DNA of 64,000 nucleotides from Amycolatopsis palatopharyngis (GTDB taxonomy: Bacteria > Actinomycetota > Actinomycetes > Mycobacteriales > Pseudonocardiaceae). Under the pieces are notes generated by a model. The model was not told where the DNA came from. It saw nothing but the letters and a program-made list of their open reading frames with translations, and made no database searches. The translations under genes and the position numbers were made by a program. Numbering within the stretch: position 1 is the first letter of the stretch; every line of letters begins with the position of its first letter. Positions 1 through 8,119 of the stretch are shown piece by piece. The stretch is from assembly GCF_003385185.1 (NCBI RefSeq), contig NZ_PQHZ01000025.1:1-64000 (forward strand), given 5' to 3'.

Positions 1-255
1 ACCGACCTCGACAACCTCGCCCTGCTCTGCGAATCCCACCACCGACTCGTCCACCACGCCGGCTGGACCATCACCATGACCACCGGCACCCCCCGATACA
101 TCGCACCCGGATGGCTCGACCCCACCCGAACACCCCAACGAAACACCGCCCACGACCCACCCCGACGACCAAGGGGCGACCGCACCCACCCCAGCTTCAA
201 CCCCTGGACACGCCACCGACATCCCCACACACGAGATCCCGTTCCCAGCACCTGA
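1..255 (+). CDS. DUF222/HNH endonuclease-type protein, C-terminal end (5' truncated)
   Basis: The window opens inside a gene; frame 1 is open from the first base to a TGA at 253-255, giving the last 84 residues. The visible segment LALLCESHHRLVHHAGW is the end of an HNH nuclease motif (Cys, His-His, then VH and a GW) as found at the C-terminus of the DUF222/13E12 family. After it comes a Pro/Arg/Thr-rich tail of low complexity, common in these proteins. A second, complete member of the same family lies at 23437-24825 on the other strand. The family is assumed to act on DNA, but the biological role is not settled. The stop is followed by a strong hairpin shared with the convergent gene. Confidence 0.8.
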   Translation, partial: TDLDNLALLCESHHRLVHHAGWTITMTTGTPRYIAPGWLDPTRTPQRNTAHDPPRRPRGDRTHPSFNPWTRHRHPHTRDPVPST

Positions 256-282
256 GTTCGCTTCCCGCGTCGCTCGCCAAAA

Positions 283-312
283 GCGGCGCGGCGGGAAATC
301 CCGCCGCGCCGC
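283..312. terminator. Perfect 14-bp hairpin between convergent genes
   Basis: A perfect inverted repeat: GCGGCGCGGCGGGA at 283-296, a 2-nt centre AA, then its exact complement at 299-312. It lies 27 nt after the HNH stop and 33 nt before the stop of the minus-strand isomerase gene, so it can serve both as a bidirectional terminator. There is no long T run, as is usual in high-GC actinobacteria. Confidence 0.7.
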
Positions 313-345
313 CAGTGAAGATCTGTCTCCGACTCGGTTTCCTGC

Positions 346-1224
346 TCAGAACCGGAGATCGGCCAGGTACTTGTAGCCCACCTCGGCAGTGTTCAGCGCA
401 TCCGTCGGCTGGTCGTGCTCGACGATGAAGTGACTCACGTGGCCCCTGCGGGTGTCCCGGAAGATCTCGCCGAAGTCGATGGTCCCCGTACCGAGATCGG
501 CGAAGCCGCCGCCGGGTTTACGGTCCTTGACGTGGAACTGCCGCACCCTGCCGAACTCGCGGTAGTACTGCTCGACCGGATCGATGCCACCTTCGACCAG
601 CCAGTACAGGTCGTACTCGAAGTGAACATTGTGCCTGCTGGTCACTTCGGCGATCACGTCGAACGGCCGGACGCCGTCGATCTTCTGGAACTCGTGGGCG
701 TGGTTGTGGTACCCGTACTTGATCCCGGCCTTGCGGAACGCCTCCCCTGCCTTGTCCAGCCGGGTGGCGAAGTCCCTCCACTCCGCGATGCTGCCGTAGT
801 TCGCGTAGGCACAGTCGGCGTAGTGGTACCCGAGTACCTTCGCGTCGGCGATCAGCGCGTCCAGGTCCGCGCCGTCGAAACCGACGTGCGCGGATACCGC
901 ACGAAGGCCGTAACGGTCCAGCAGGCCGCGGAACTCCTGTACGGAACGACCATAGGTGCCGGCCAGTTCCACGTTGCGGTAGCCGATGTCGGCGAGCGCC
1001 TCGAGTGTGCCCTCGAGGTCCGCCCGCAGGTCGTTGCGCAGGGTGTAGAGCTGGATGCCGATCCGCTCCTTCGGCACTCGCCTGCCGGTCGACCAGCCGC
1101 TCGCCGCGACTGTTCCCGCGTTCGCGGTACCCGCCAGCGCACCGGCCGCACCGATCGCGGCCGCGGCTCCGACGGCTCCACGCAGCATCGACCTACGGGA
1201 CAGGCCTCTCTCGTCGCTCATCAT
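346..1224 (-). CDS. Tat-exported sugar phosphate isomerase/epimerase (xylose isomerase-like TIM barrel)
   Basis: A 292-residue protein starting MMSDERGLSRRSMLRG. The twin-arginine motif LSRRSMLRG, a hydrophobic Ala/Gly stretch and an ANA cleavage site near residue 36 indicate Tat export. The mature part is an AP-endonuclease-2/xylose-isomerase-like TIM barrel: GIQLYTLR at the barrel start, the metal-site segments YHNHAHEF and FEYDLYW, then FHVKDR. Such enzymes isomerise or epimerise sugars or keto-sugars using a divalent metal. Start choice: ATG at 1222-1224 has the ribosome binding site GGAAGGAA just upstream and overlaps the previous stop by ATGA. It is the last gene of the 13-gene array. 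The C-terminus (AEVGYKYLADLRF) matches the remnant at 29027-29097, showing a related gene once stood there. Confidence 0.85.
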   Translation of the reverse strand: MMSDERGLSRRSMLRGAVGAAAAIGAAGALAGTANAGTVAASGWSTGRRVPKERIGIQLYTLRNDLRADLEGTLEALADIGYRNVELAGTYGRSVQEFRGLLDRYGLRAVSAHVGFDGADLDALIADAKVLGYHYADCAYANYGSIAEWRDFATRLDKAGEAFRKAGIKYGYHNHAHEFQKIDGVRPFDVIAEVTSRHNVHFEYDLYWLVEGGIDPVEQYYREFGRVRQFHVKDRKPGGGFADLGTGTIDFGEIFRDTRRGHVSHFIVEHDQPTDALNTAEVGYKYLADLRF

Positions 1225-2240
1225 CGAGTTCCTTCCTTGGATTGGTTGCTGAACGCGGCGTCGAACGCCGCTGCCGGCTTGTCGAAGTTGAGGTTGCGGA
1301 TGTACCCCACCGCCTCGGCCGCGCCGCGCAGCCGGTCCATCCCCGCGTCCTCCCACTCCACGGAAATCGGTCCCGTGTACCCGATGGAGTTGAGCGCACG
1401 GAACGCGCTCTCCCAGTCCACGTCGCCGTGCCCTGTGGAGACGAAATCCCAGCCCCTGCGCGCATCGGCCCAGGCGAGGTGCGATCCCAGCCGGCCGTTG
1501 CGGCCGTCGAACCGCTTCTTCGTGTCCTTGCAGTCGACGTGGTAGATCCGATCGGCGAAGTCCAGGATGAAACCGACCGGGTCGAGGTCCTGCCAGACGA
1601 AATGCGACGGGTCCCAGTTGAGCCCGAAGGCCGGCCGGTGCTCGACCGCCTCCAGCGTGCGTTGCGTCGTCCAGTAGTCGTACGCGATCTCCGATGGGTG
1701 CACCTCGTGGGCGAACCGCACCCCCTCCTTGTCGAACACGTCAAGGATCGGATTCCACCTGCGGGCGAAGTCCGCGTAACCGTCGTCGATGACTTCCTGC
1801 GATACGGGCGGGAACATCGCGACGTACTTCCAGATCTTCGAGCCGGTGAAGCCGACCACGGTGTCCACGCCGAACTTCGCCGCGGCGCGGGCGGTGTCCG
1901 CGAGTTCGGCAGCGGCTCGCTGACGCACCCCCTCCGGCTCGCCGTCACCCCAGATCCGCCCGGGCAGGATGTTGCGGTGCCGGTCGTCGATCGGGTCGTC
2001 GCAGACGGCCTGTCCCACCAAGTGGTTGGAGATGGTCCAGGCGTTGAGCCCGTAGGACTCCAGCAGCTTCCGGCGGTCGCGCACGTAGTCGTCCTCGGCC
2101 AGCGCCCTGTCCACCTCGAAGTGGTCGCCGGAACAGGCGATCTCCAGGCCGTCGTATCCCCACTCCGCGGCCAGCCTGCACACCTCCTCGAACGGGAGGT
2201 CGGCCCACTGCCCGGTGAACAGTGTGATCGGTCGGCTCAT
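1221..2240 (-). CDS. Sugar phosphate isomerase/epimerase, TIM barrel
   Basis: A 339-residue cytoplasmic TIM-barrel protein (no signal peptide) of the xylose isomerase-like family. Visible landmarks are ITLFTGQWADLPFEEV at the first strand, GYDGLEIA, FAHEVHPSEIAYDY and LNWDPSHFVWQ, which carry the metal-binding Glu/Asp/His set, then YHVDCKD and ISVEWEDAG near the end. These are typical of the inositol- and keto-sugar-catabolic epimerases (IolE/IolH-like). The start ATG at 2238-2240 overlaps the upstream TGA by ATGA, and the stop overlaps the next ATG in the same way, so translation is coupled on both sides. The substrate is unknown; its place behind the ebo-like genes and the sugar ABC/oxidoreductase genes suggests a keto-sugar or cyclitol. 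Confidence 0.85.
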   Translation of the reverse strand: MSRPITLFTGQWADLPFEEVCRLAAEWGYDGLEIACSGDHFEVDRALAEDDYVRDRRKLLESYGLNAWTISNHLVGQAVCDDPIDDRHRNILPGRIWGDGEPEGVRQRAAAELADTARAAAKFGVDTVVGFTGSKIWKYVAMFPPVSQEVIDDGYADFARRWNPILDVFDKEGVRFAHEVHPSEIAYDYWTTQRTLEAVEHRPAFGLNWDPSHFVWQDLDPVGFILDFADRIYHVDCKDTKKRFDGRNGRLGSHLAWADARRGWDFVSTGHGDVDWESAFRALNSIGYTGPISVEWEDAGMDRLRGAAEAVGYIRNLNFDKPAAAFDAAFSNQSKEGTR

Positions 2241-3646
2241 CGTGACTTTCCCTTCGCCTGCGTCGTGATTCCTTGCAGCTGCAACAGCAGGTCGCGCACC
2301 TCGGTAGCGTCGATCCGGCCCGCCTTCTCCACTGTGGACGGAATGGTGGAGTCGGAACAGAGCAGCACCGGCCCGTCCTCGGCGGTGTCCGGCAACCGTC
2401 CGTGTGAGCCACGTACGTATCGCGCATCGGTGGGCACGACCTTCATCGAATAGCGCAACCCGGCCTTCTTGCGCACCAGGTTCAATCCGGCTTTCGCCTT
2501 GGCGAGTGGGTCCGCCGGGTCGAAGAACAACTCGGCCGGATCGAAACCGGGCTTGCGGTGGATCTCCACTCCCCTGGCGAAGTCCGGCGCACGCTCGTCG
2601 TCGAGCCAGTAGTAGTAGGTGAACCAGGCATCGGGTTCCGCGACAGCCACCAGTTCACCGGCGCGTTCGTGATCGAGACCGTATCGCTTCTGGCCGTCAC
2701 GATCGAGGACCTCGTCGACGCCGGGCAGCGCCGCCACCAGGTCCCGCACCCGATCGATATCCGACTCGTCCGCCACGTAGATATGCGCGATCTGATGGTC
2801 CGCCACGGCGAAGGCGCGAGAGGTCCATGGATCCAGGTACTCCATCCCCGCCTGGGTGTAGACCTCGAGCAGACCCTCCGTACGCAATGCCCTGTTGACG
2901 TCGACCGGGGTGCTGGCGGGAGTGATCCCGTACTCCGAAAGCGCCACCACCGTCGCCCCCGCCCGCTCGGCGTCCTTCAGCAGCGGAGCCACCTCGGCAT
3001 CCACCGCCCGCGCGGCGGCGATCGCCTGCGGCGAGTCCGGTCCGAAACGCTGCAGGTCGTAGTCCAGGTGCGGCAGGTAGACCAGCTGCAGGTCGGGTCG
3101 CTCGTCCCAGAAGATCCGCCGGGCCGCCGCGACGATCCACCTGCTGGACTCGATGGAGGCCGTCGGCCCCCAGTAGTTGAAGAGCGGGAACGGCCCGAGC
3201 TCGGCCGTCAGCTGGTCGTGCAGTTGTGGCGGGCGGGCATAGCAGTCAGGCGACTTGCGGCCGTCCGCGTGGTAGATCGGCCGAGGAGTGATGGTGAAAT
3301 CGGTGGTCGCTCCCATGGCATACCACCAGCAGATGTTGGCCGCGGTGTAGTCGGGGCGGGCCGCCCGCGCGGTCTCCCACACCTTCTCCCCGCCGACCAG
3401 ACGGTTGTGCTGGCGCCAGAGGTACACCTCACCGAGGTCGCGGAAGTACCAGCCGTTGCCGACGATGCCGTGCTCGGCAGGCATCAGTCCGGTGAGGAAC
3501 GTCGACTGGGCGCTGCACGTGACCGCGGGCAGCACCGTGCCCAGCTCGGCCTGCCAGCCTCGGCCGGCCAGCTTCGCGAGGTTGGGCATATAGCGCAAAA
3601 GTTTCGGGGTGAGCCCGACAACGTCGATCACCAACAGCTTGCTCAC
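2237..3646 (-). CDS. EboF-like alkaline-phosphatase-superfamily phosphodiesterase/nucleotide pyrophosphatase
   Basis: A 469-residue type I phosphodiesterase/nucleotide pyrophosphatase-like protein. The start is GTG at 3644-3646: CAGGAGG sits at an ideal distance upstream and the GTGA overlaps the preceding stop. The N-terminus LLVIDVVG gives the first metal Asp (D8), PAVTCSAQSTFLTG the nucleophile region (T43), HLDYDLQRFG the second metal Asp/His group and GSHGRLPD the last His. The usual SDHG motif reads SEYGI here, as in a sub-branch of the family. No signal peptide, so it is cytoplasmic. In ebo operons the phosphodiesterase-type protein is called EboF; I assign this by family plus neighbours (EboE-, EboB-, EboA- and EboC-like genes upstream). 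The substrate is not known; cleavage of a phosphodiester or pyrophosphate in a prenylated intermediate is a guess. Confidence 0.8.
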   Translation of the reverse strand: MSKLLVIDVVGLTPKLLRYMPNLAKLAGRGWQAELGTVLPAVTCSAQSTFLTGLMPAEHGIVGNGWYFRDLGEVYLWRQHNRLVGGEKVWETARAARPDYTAANICWWYAMGATTDFTITPRPIYHADGRKSPDCYARPPQLHDQLTAELGPFPLFNYWGPTASIESSRWIVAAARRIFWDERPDLQLVYLPHLDYDLQRFGPDSPQAIAAARAVDAEVAPLLKDAERAGATVVALSEYGITPASTPVDVNRALRTEGLLEVYTQAGMEYLDPWTSRAFAVADHQIAHIYVADESDIDRVRDLVAALPGVDEVLDRDGQKRYGLDHERAGELVAVAEPDAWFTYYYWLDDERAPDFARGVEIHRKPGFDPAELFFDPADPLAKAKAGLNLVRKKAGLRYSMKVVPTDARYVRGSHGRLPDTAEDGPVLLCSDSTIPSTVEKAGRIDATEVRDLLLQLQGITTQAKGKSR

Positions 3647-4779
3647 TGGTATACCTCCTGGTCTGCGAACGACGACCGCGCCCAGCGCAGCTCGTCCGCG
3701 ATCCCGGTGACGAGGTCCTGCGGCTGCCACCGCCTGCCGCCGCGCGGTAGCACGCTCCACGTGTACGTCTCGACCTCGATGTGTGGCAGCTGTTCCGGCT
3801 CGTGTGCCCGCAGCGCGCCGACGGCCGAGGTGAGAACGTCGGTAGTCGAGGTGAGCGGCGACTGCGGATCGGCGTGCAGCGGCACGTGGAAGTGCACCCG
3901 CCAAGGCCCCTGTGCGGGCAGCGTGTCCAGCGCCTCCGGCAGGTCGTCCGCCGCGAGCACCGCACCCGACGGCGTCAGCTCGCGCACCTGGTGCAGATAG
4001 CGGGGTTCGGCGAAACGGGCGAGGGCCGCCCGTGCCTCCTCGGTGCCCGGTTCCGCCACATGCAGGGCGGCGGACGCCTGTACCTTCACCACCCGCAGGC
4101 CACTGCGATAGATCTGGTCCACCGCCTCGACCGGATCGGCGAACGACACCGCGAGGTGGCAGGTGTCCAGGCACAGACCGACATGCTCCGGCTCGACACG
4201 ATCGGCGAGCCAGCCCACGGCGTCGGCGACCGTGTCGAGGACACAGCCCGGCTCCGGTTCCACCGCCAGGCGGATGGGTTGCTCGTGCCGCGCGAGCGCG
4301 GTCCGCAGCACCCTGGTCACCTCGTCCAAGGCGATGCCGGCACGGATATCGTGTGAAGCGTTCCACGGCTCCCGCCAAGCCAGCGGCAACGTGGAGATGC
4401 TCCCGTACGCGGCATCCTCCGGCAACAGATCGGCGAGCACGGTGATGCAGTCCAGCGTGTAGCGCAGACGGCGAACATCGGTCCACTGTGGAACGTAGAC
4501 CTTGTGCTTGACCACGTCGTCATGGAATCCCTGATACGGGAAGGCGTTCATTGTCTGCACGGCCAGTCCGCGGGTCCGGAGTTCCTCCGCGAGCCGCAGA
4601 CGCGCGGACCTGTCCTCGGCGAGCCCAGAAGCGACCTCGGCGGCCAGCCACAGTCCCACCCCGAGCCGGTCGACGCCCAGTTCCTCGCGCACCGGAACGG
4701 CATAGGTGTCGAGCTGTTCCAGAATCCCCGCCAGGTCCTCGGCGGGATGCACGTTCGTGCAGTAGGACAACAGCGTCAT
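3643..4779 (-). CDS. EboE-like metabolite traffic protein (TIM barrel)
   Basis: A 378-residue TIM-barrel protein. It begins MTLLSYCTNVHPAEDL, and the CTNVHPAE start is the hallmark I associate with EboE ('metabolite traffic protein EboE'). Other landmarks are MNAFPYQGFH, the LAVEPEPGCVLD and LCLDTCHLAVSF segments that carry the putative metal residues, and HFHVPLHAD and EVETYTWSVLP near the C-terminus. The start ATG (4777-4779) overlaps the EboB-like stop by ATGA and the stop overlaps the next GTG start by GTGA. In cyanobacteria ebo genes are required to move a scytonemin precursor toward the periplasm; the chemical role of EboE is unknown. The longer open frame upstream to 5424 is an out-of-frame shadow of the EboB-like gene. 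Confidence 0.85.
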   Translation of the reverse strand: MTLLSYCTNVHPAEDLAGILEQLDTYAVPVREELGVDRLGVGLWLAAEVASGLAEDRSARLRLAEELRTRGLAVQTMNAFPYQGFHDDVVKHKVYVPQWTDVRRLRYTLDCITVLADLLPEDAAYGSISTLPLAWREPWNASHDIRAGIALDEVTRVLRTALARHEQPIRLAVEPEPGCVLDTVADAVGWLADRVEPEHVGLCLDTCHLAVSFADPVEAVDQIYRSGLRVVKVQASAALHVAEPGTEEARAALARFAEPRYLHQVRELTPSGAVLAADDLPEALDTLPAQGPWRVHFHVPLHADPQSPLTSTTDVLTSAVGALRAHEPEQLPHIEVETYTWSVLPRGGRRWQPQDLVTGIADELRWARSSFADQEVYQ

Positions 4780-5681
4780 GATGCCGCCGAGCCCGCCGAG
4801 CCGGCGGCGTCCGGCCGGGCCCCACGCAGGACGGAGTTGCCCGCGAACGTCTCCGCCGTCGGTTCCGCCTGACCGACGTCCTCCAGCATCAGCTTTCCGC
4901 TCTGGCCGTAGAACTCCACCGGGTTCTGCCACAGCACCTTGTCCACATCGGCGACCGTGAAGCCGCCCGCAAGCATCGCGTCGCCGGTCTTCGCGGTCTT
5001 CAGCGGGTCCGACCGGCCCCAGTCCGCCGCCGAGTTCACCAGCACCCGCGAAGTGCCGTACTCGCGCAGGATCGCGACCATCCGTTGCTCGTCCATCTTG
5101 GTGTCCGGATAGATCGAGAAACCCATCCAGCAGCCCGAATCCGCGACCGGTCCGACGGTCACCTCGTTCAGGTGGTCCACCACCACCATCTCCGCGGCGA
5201 TGCCGGACTCGCGAACCACATCGAGTGTGCGGCGCGTACCGGCGAGCTTGTCCCGGTGCGGGGTGTGCACCATTACCGGGAGTTCGTGCTCGACGGCCAT
5301 CGCGAGCTGGCGAGTGAACGCGTCCTCCTCCGCTGGGGTCATCGAGTCGTAGCCGACCTCGCCGACCGCCACCACCCCGTCCTTGGCCAGGTACCTCGGC
5401 AGCACGTCGAGTACCTCCGTGCACCGAGGATCATTGGCCTCCTTCGGGTTCAGCGCCATCGTGCAGTGGTGCCGGATACCGAACTGCGCGGCACGGAAAC
5501 GCTCCCAGCCGATCAGGCCGTCGAAGTAGTCGGTGAACGAACCGACGTTGGTGCGCGGCTGACCGAGCCAGAAGGCGGGTTCCACCAGCGCCCGCACGCC
5601 TGCCGCGTACATCTGCTCGTAGTCGGTGGTGGTCCGCGAAGTCATGTGGATATGCGGGTCGAAGATGCGGCGTTCAGTCAT
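4776..5681 (-). CDS. EboB-like TatD-family metal-dependent hydrolase
   Basis: A 301-residue amidohydrolase-superfamily protein of the TatD type. The metal motif HIH is at residues 10-12 (FDPHIHMTSR). Later landmarks are GEVGYD (Glu on the metal), VMVHTPHRDK (His), VVDHLNE (His) and NSAADWG (Asp), in the order expected for TatD hydrolases. The ribosome binding site AGGAGG precedes the ATG at 5679-5681 and the start overlaps the EboA-fusion stop by ATGA. In ebo operons the TatD-like member is EboB. The C-terminal 20 residues are Ala/Gly/Ser-rich and probably unstructured. The enzyme is cytoplasmic with unknown substrate. Confidence 0.85.
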   Translation of the reverse strand: MTERRIFDPHIHMTSRTTTDYEQMYAAGVRALVEPAFWLGQPRTNVGSFTDYFDGLIGWERFRAAQFGIRHHCTMALNPKEANDPRCTEVLDVLPRYLAKDGVVAVGEVGYDSMTPAEEDAFTRQLAMAVEHELPVMVHTPHRDKLAGTRRTLDVVRESGIAAEMVVVDHLNEVTVGPVADSGCWMGFSIYPDTKMDEQRMVAILREYGTSRVLVNSAADWGRSDPLKTAKTGDAMLAGGFTVADVDKVLWQNPVEFYGQSGKLMLEDVGQAEPTAETFAGNSVLRGARPDAAGSAGSAAS

Positions 5682-7165
5682 CGTCCTGCCTCCTGAAGAA
5701 TCTGCGTGGCATCAACCGGCACTTCCCGCCCCGCCGCTTCGCGCTCCGCGGCGTAGTCCGCCACCATTCGCACGAGCTCACCGTCGGTCCGTTCGGCCAG
5801 CCCCGTGACGGCGGCCAGCGGCACACCGACGAACAGGCATTTCAGCACCCCATGACGCCAGGCGTGTGCGTCGAGGCAGCGGGCGGCGAACGGGCCGAGG
5901 GCGGCTGCCACCAACCGGAGATCGTTGGTACGCAACGCGTCCTCGACCAGCTCGCGCCCGGCGTCGGCCACCGTGTCCGGCAGCAGGTGCAGCGCACGCA
6001 AGACGCCTCTGCGTTCGGCGGCGTCGCCGTAGCGATACAGCGCGGTGATCTCGCCGGGCAACCGGTCCGGCGAAAAGGACTCGCCGAGCACCCCCAGCAG
6101 GCGTGCCCTTGCCAGGTCGTCGACCGTCCCGTGTACGAGGCCCTCCGGATCCAGTTCGGGCCGTAGCGCTGCCCTGCCGACCTTACGGCCGACGGCGGGG
6201 AACAATCGGCCCACCGCCGCCGGGTCCGACCGGATCGCCTGCTCCGCCTCGACCAGCCAGGGATGGTCCACTCCGGACGCCTCTGCCACCGGGGTGGCGG
6301 AAGCGGAGGCCACCGGCGGCGTGGCAGCGGGTAGCGCGGCGCGCAGTGCCGCCAGACTGCGCCGAGCCACATCCGGTGCGGCGTGACTGTGCCGGGGGAG
6401 CTCCACCGCGGCCACACCGGTATAGCCGACCTCTACCAGCGCGGCCAGCGTCGCCGCCAGGTCCAGCTGTCCCGTGCCGAACTCGAGATGCTCGTGTACG
6501 CCGGGCATCATGTCGTCCAGCTGCACGTTGACCAGCAACGGCGCCGCCTGCCGGATGCAGTCCGCGGCGCTGGAGGGTTCGATCGCCACACAGTGCCCGA
6601 CATCGAGGGTGATGCCGAGTTGCTCGGGGTCGCCCAACTCCGCACGCAGACGCAGCGCATCCGCCAGGTGGGCGACGAAGTGCCCCGGCTCCGGCTCGAG
6701 TCCGAGTCGCACACCCCGCGCGGTGGCCTCGGCCACCACTGTGTCCACACCGGACAGCATCCGCTCCCAGGCGATCCTGGTGTCGAGGTCTGCGGGCAGC
6801 GCACCCGACCAGAACGACACGCATTCCGCGCCCAGTTCGCCCCCGATCAGCACGGCCCTGCGCAGGAAGTCCAGTCGTGGCCCCGGCTCGTCGGAGAGCA
6901 GCGTCGGGTGGTGCTTGCGGTACGGGTCAAGCAGGTAGCGTGCACCGGTTTCCACCACCACCCGCAACCCCAGCCTGCCGAGCTGATCGCCGACCCGGCG
7001 CAACTGTGCGGAAAGGTCATCGGCGAACGGATCGAGGTGGCAGTGATCCAGCGTCAATGCGACACTGGTGTAACCGAGGTCGGCGAGCACCTCGAGCGCG
7101 TCGTCAAGTCTGTGGTTCGCGAAACCGTTGGTGCCGTAGCCAAGGTCGAGCGGGAGACTGTTCAC
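5678..7165 (-). CDS. TIM-barrel isomerase fused to EboA domain
   Basis: A two-domain protein of 495 residues. Residues 1 to about 270 form a sugar-phosphate-isomerase-like TIM barrel: LGYGTNGFANH, VALTLDHCH, GLEPEPGHFV, ITLDVGHC, then HEHLEFGTGQLD and VAAVELPRHSH. After an Ala/Pro-rich linker, residues from about 305 to the end match the EboA domain: a helical region with ITALYRYGDAAERRG, LRTNDLRLVAAALGP, AWRHGVLKCLFVGVPL and GLAERTDGELVRMVADYA, which follow the EboA pattern of a W..., LK.LF.G.PL block and a MVADYA.ER block. Start choice: GTG at 7163-7165 has GGAGGT just upstream; an ATG nine codons earlier lacks one. Only 60 nt separate it from the UbiA-like gene. A fusion puts the EboA domain next to a candidate isomerase active site. 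Confidence 0.8.
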   Translation of the reverse strand: MNSLPLDLGYGTNGFANHRLDDALEVLADLGYTSVALTLDHCHLDPFADDLSAQLRRVGDQLGRLGLRVVVETGARYLLDPYRKHHPTLLSDEPGPRLDFLRRAVLIGGELGAECVSFWSGALPADLDTRIAWERMLSGVDTVVAEATARGVRLGLEPEPGHFVAHLADALRLRAELGDPEQLGITLDVGHCVAIEPSSAADCIRQAAPLLVNVQLDDMMPGVHEHLEFGTGQLDLAATLAALVEVGYTGVAAVELPRHSHAAPDVARRSLAALRAALPAATPPVASASATPVAEASGVDHPWLVEAEQAIRSDPAAVGRLFPAVGRKVGRAALRPELDPEGLVHGTVDDLARARLLGVLGESFSPDRLPGEITALYRYGDAAERRGVLRALHLLPDTVADAGRELVEDALRTNDLRLVAAALGPFAARCLDAHAWRHGVLKCLFVGVPLAAVTGLAERTDGELVRMVADYAAEREAAGREVPVDATQILQEAGR

Positions 7166-7225
7166 TGCCACCTCCGGAATGTGCACGTCCACTCACGTCG
7201 TTCACTCACGTCACTGGGTCGTCGA

Positions 7226-8119
7226 TCATGTGGGGCTCACACGCTTGGCCAGCTTCCGGGCCACCGGAAGCGCTCCGGCCAACAGCACGGCCGAGCGCAC
7301 CGAGCCGTGCCGCGCGGCGAGGCTCGCTTGCAACGGGACCATGCCGTGGATTCCGGCCATTGTGGCCGTACGGATCCGGTCCGCCGTGGGCCGCTGCGCG
7401 GCCGCGAACTGGGCACGGCCCACAGTCGCCGCGAAACCGCCGCCGAAGGCGGCACCGGCGAGCCGGTCACGCCACGATCGGCTGCGGCCGGTGACCGCCA
7501 GCGCGGTAGAGACGGCGGTGCCCGCGACCGCGGCGCTCGCCGTGTCGGAGGAGCCGCCGCGCACCTCACCCGCCGAAAGCGCGGTCACACCCATCGTGTG
7601 CACGCCGAACGCAGCGGCCGCGGGCAGCGCCGAACGAAGGGATCCACCGGAGGCGCCGAGCAGGACGTCGAGCATCCGGCAGGTGGCCATTCCCAGTGGT
7701 CCTGCGCTGGTGCCCTTCAACCTGGTGTCGTATGCCAGCACCGCCGCGGCCAGCGGAAGCGCTATCCGGAATCCGCGCTGGCCGCCGCCGAGACGGGACA
7801 GCCCGAGCCCGGCGGCGGTCAGCACACCCCCAGTGGTGAGCGCCGCGGACGCACTCACCCGGCCTGAAGGGATCGGTCGTTCCGGGCGCTCGATCGCGTC
7901 GAGGTCCCGGTCGGCCCAGTCGTTGAGCGCCATACCTGCCCAGTAGAAGGAGGCGGAAGCCAACGGCAGCAGCAGCCGCCTGCCGCGCAACGGGTTGCGC
8001 CCAGCGGCGGCGCCGGCCACGGTGTCGCCGAGCACCGTCAGGGCGGCGGGTGCCCGGACCAGTTGGGCGTAGGCGCCGGCCTGGGACGGGGTCTTCGAGA
8101 TCACGGCTTTCGTGCTCAC
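7226..8119 (-). CDS. EboC-like UbiA-family prenyltransferase, membrane protein
   Basis: A 297-residue integral membrane protein of the UbiA superfamily. The first Asp-rich motif is plain: NDWADRDLDAIERPERP (NDxxDxxxD, binding prenyl diphosphate via magnesium), followed by RPIPSGR, both diagnostic. The second site is weaker (YDTRLKGT). Several hydrophobic helices rich in Ala/Gly/Leu follow. The start is taken as GTG 8117-8119, overlapping the upstream TGA by GTGA; an in-frame ATG five codons earlier is possible. In ebo operons the UbiA-like member is EboC and is thought to prenylate the pathway intermediate. Here the likely acceptor is the product of the upstream inositol-phosphate-synthase-like protein, which is inference from gene order. 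Confidence 0.85.
   Translation of the reverse strand: MSTKAVISKTPSQAGAYAQLVRAPAALTVLGDTVAGAAAGRNPLRGRRLLLPLASASFYWAGMALNDWADRDLDAIERPERPIPSGRVSASAALTTGGVLTAAGLGLSRLGGGQRGFRIALPLAAAVLAYDTRLKGTSAGPLGMATCRMLDVLLGASGGSLRSALPAAAAFGVHTMGVTALSAGEVRGGSSDTASAAVAGTAVSTALAVTGRSRSWRDRLAGAAFGGGFAATVGRAQFAAAQRPTADRIRTATMAGIHGMVPLQASLAARHGSVRSAVLLAGALPVARKLAKRVSPT

Noticed and set aside
1005..4000. Long plus-strand open frames (1005-2453 and 2558-4000)
   Set aside because: They lie antisense to clear isomerase and phosphodiesterase genes and show no motifs.
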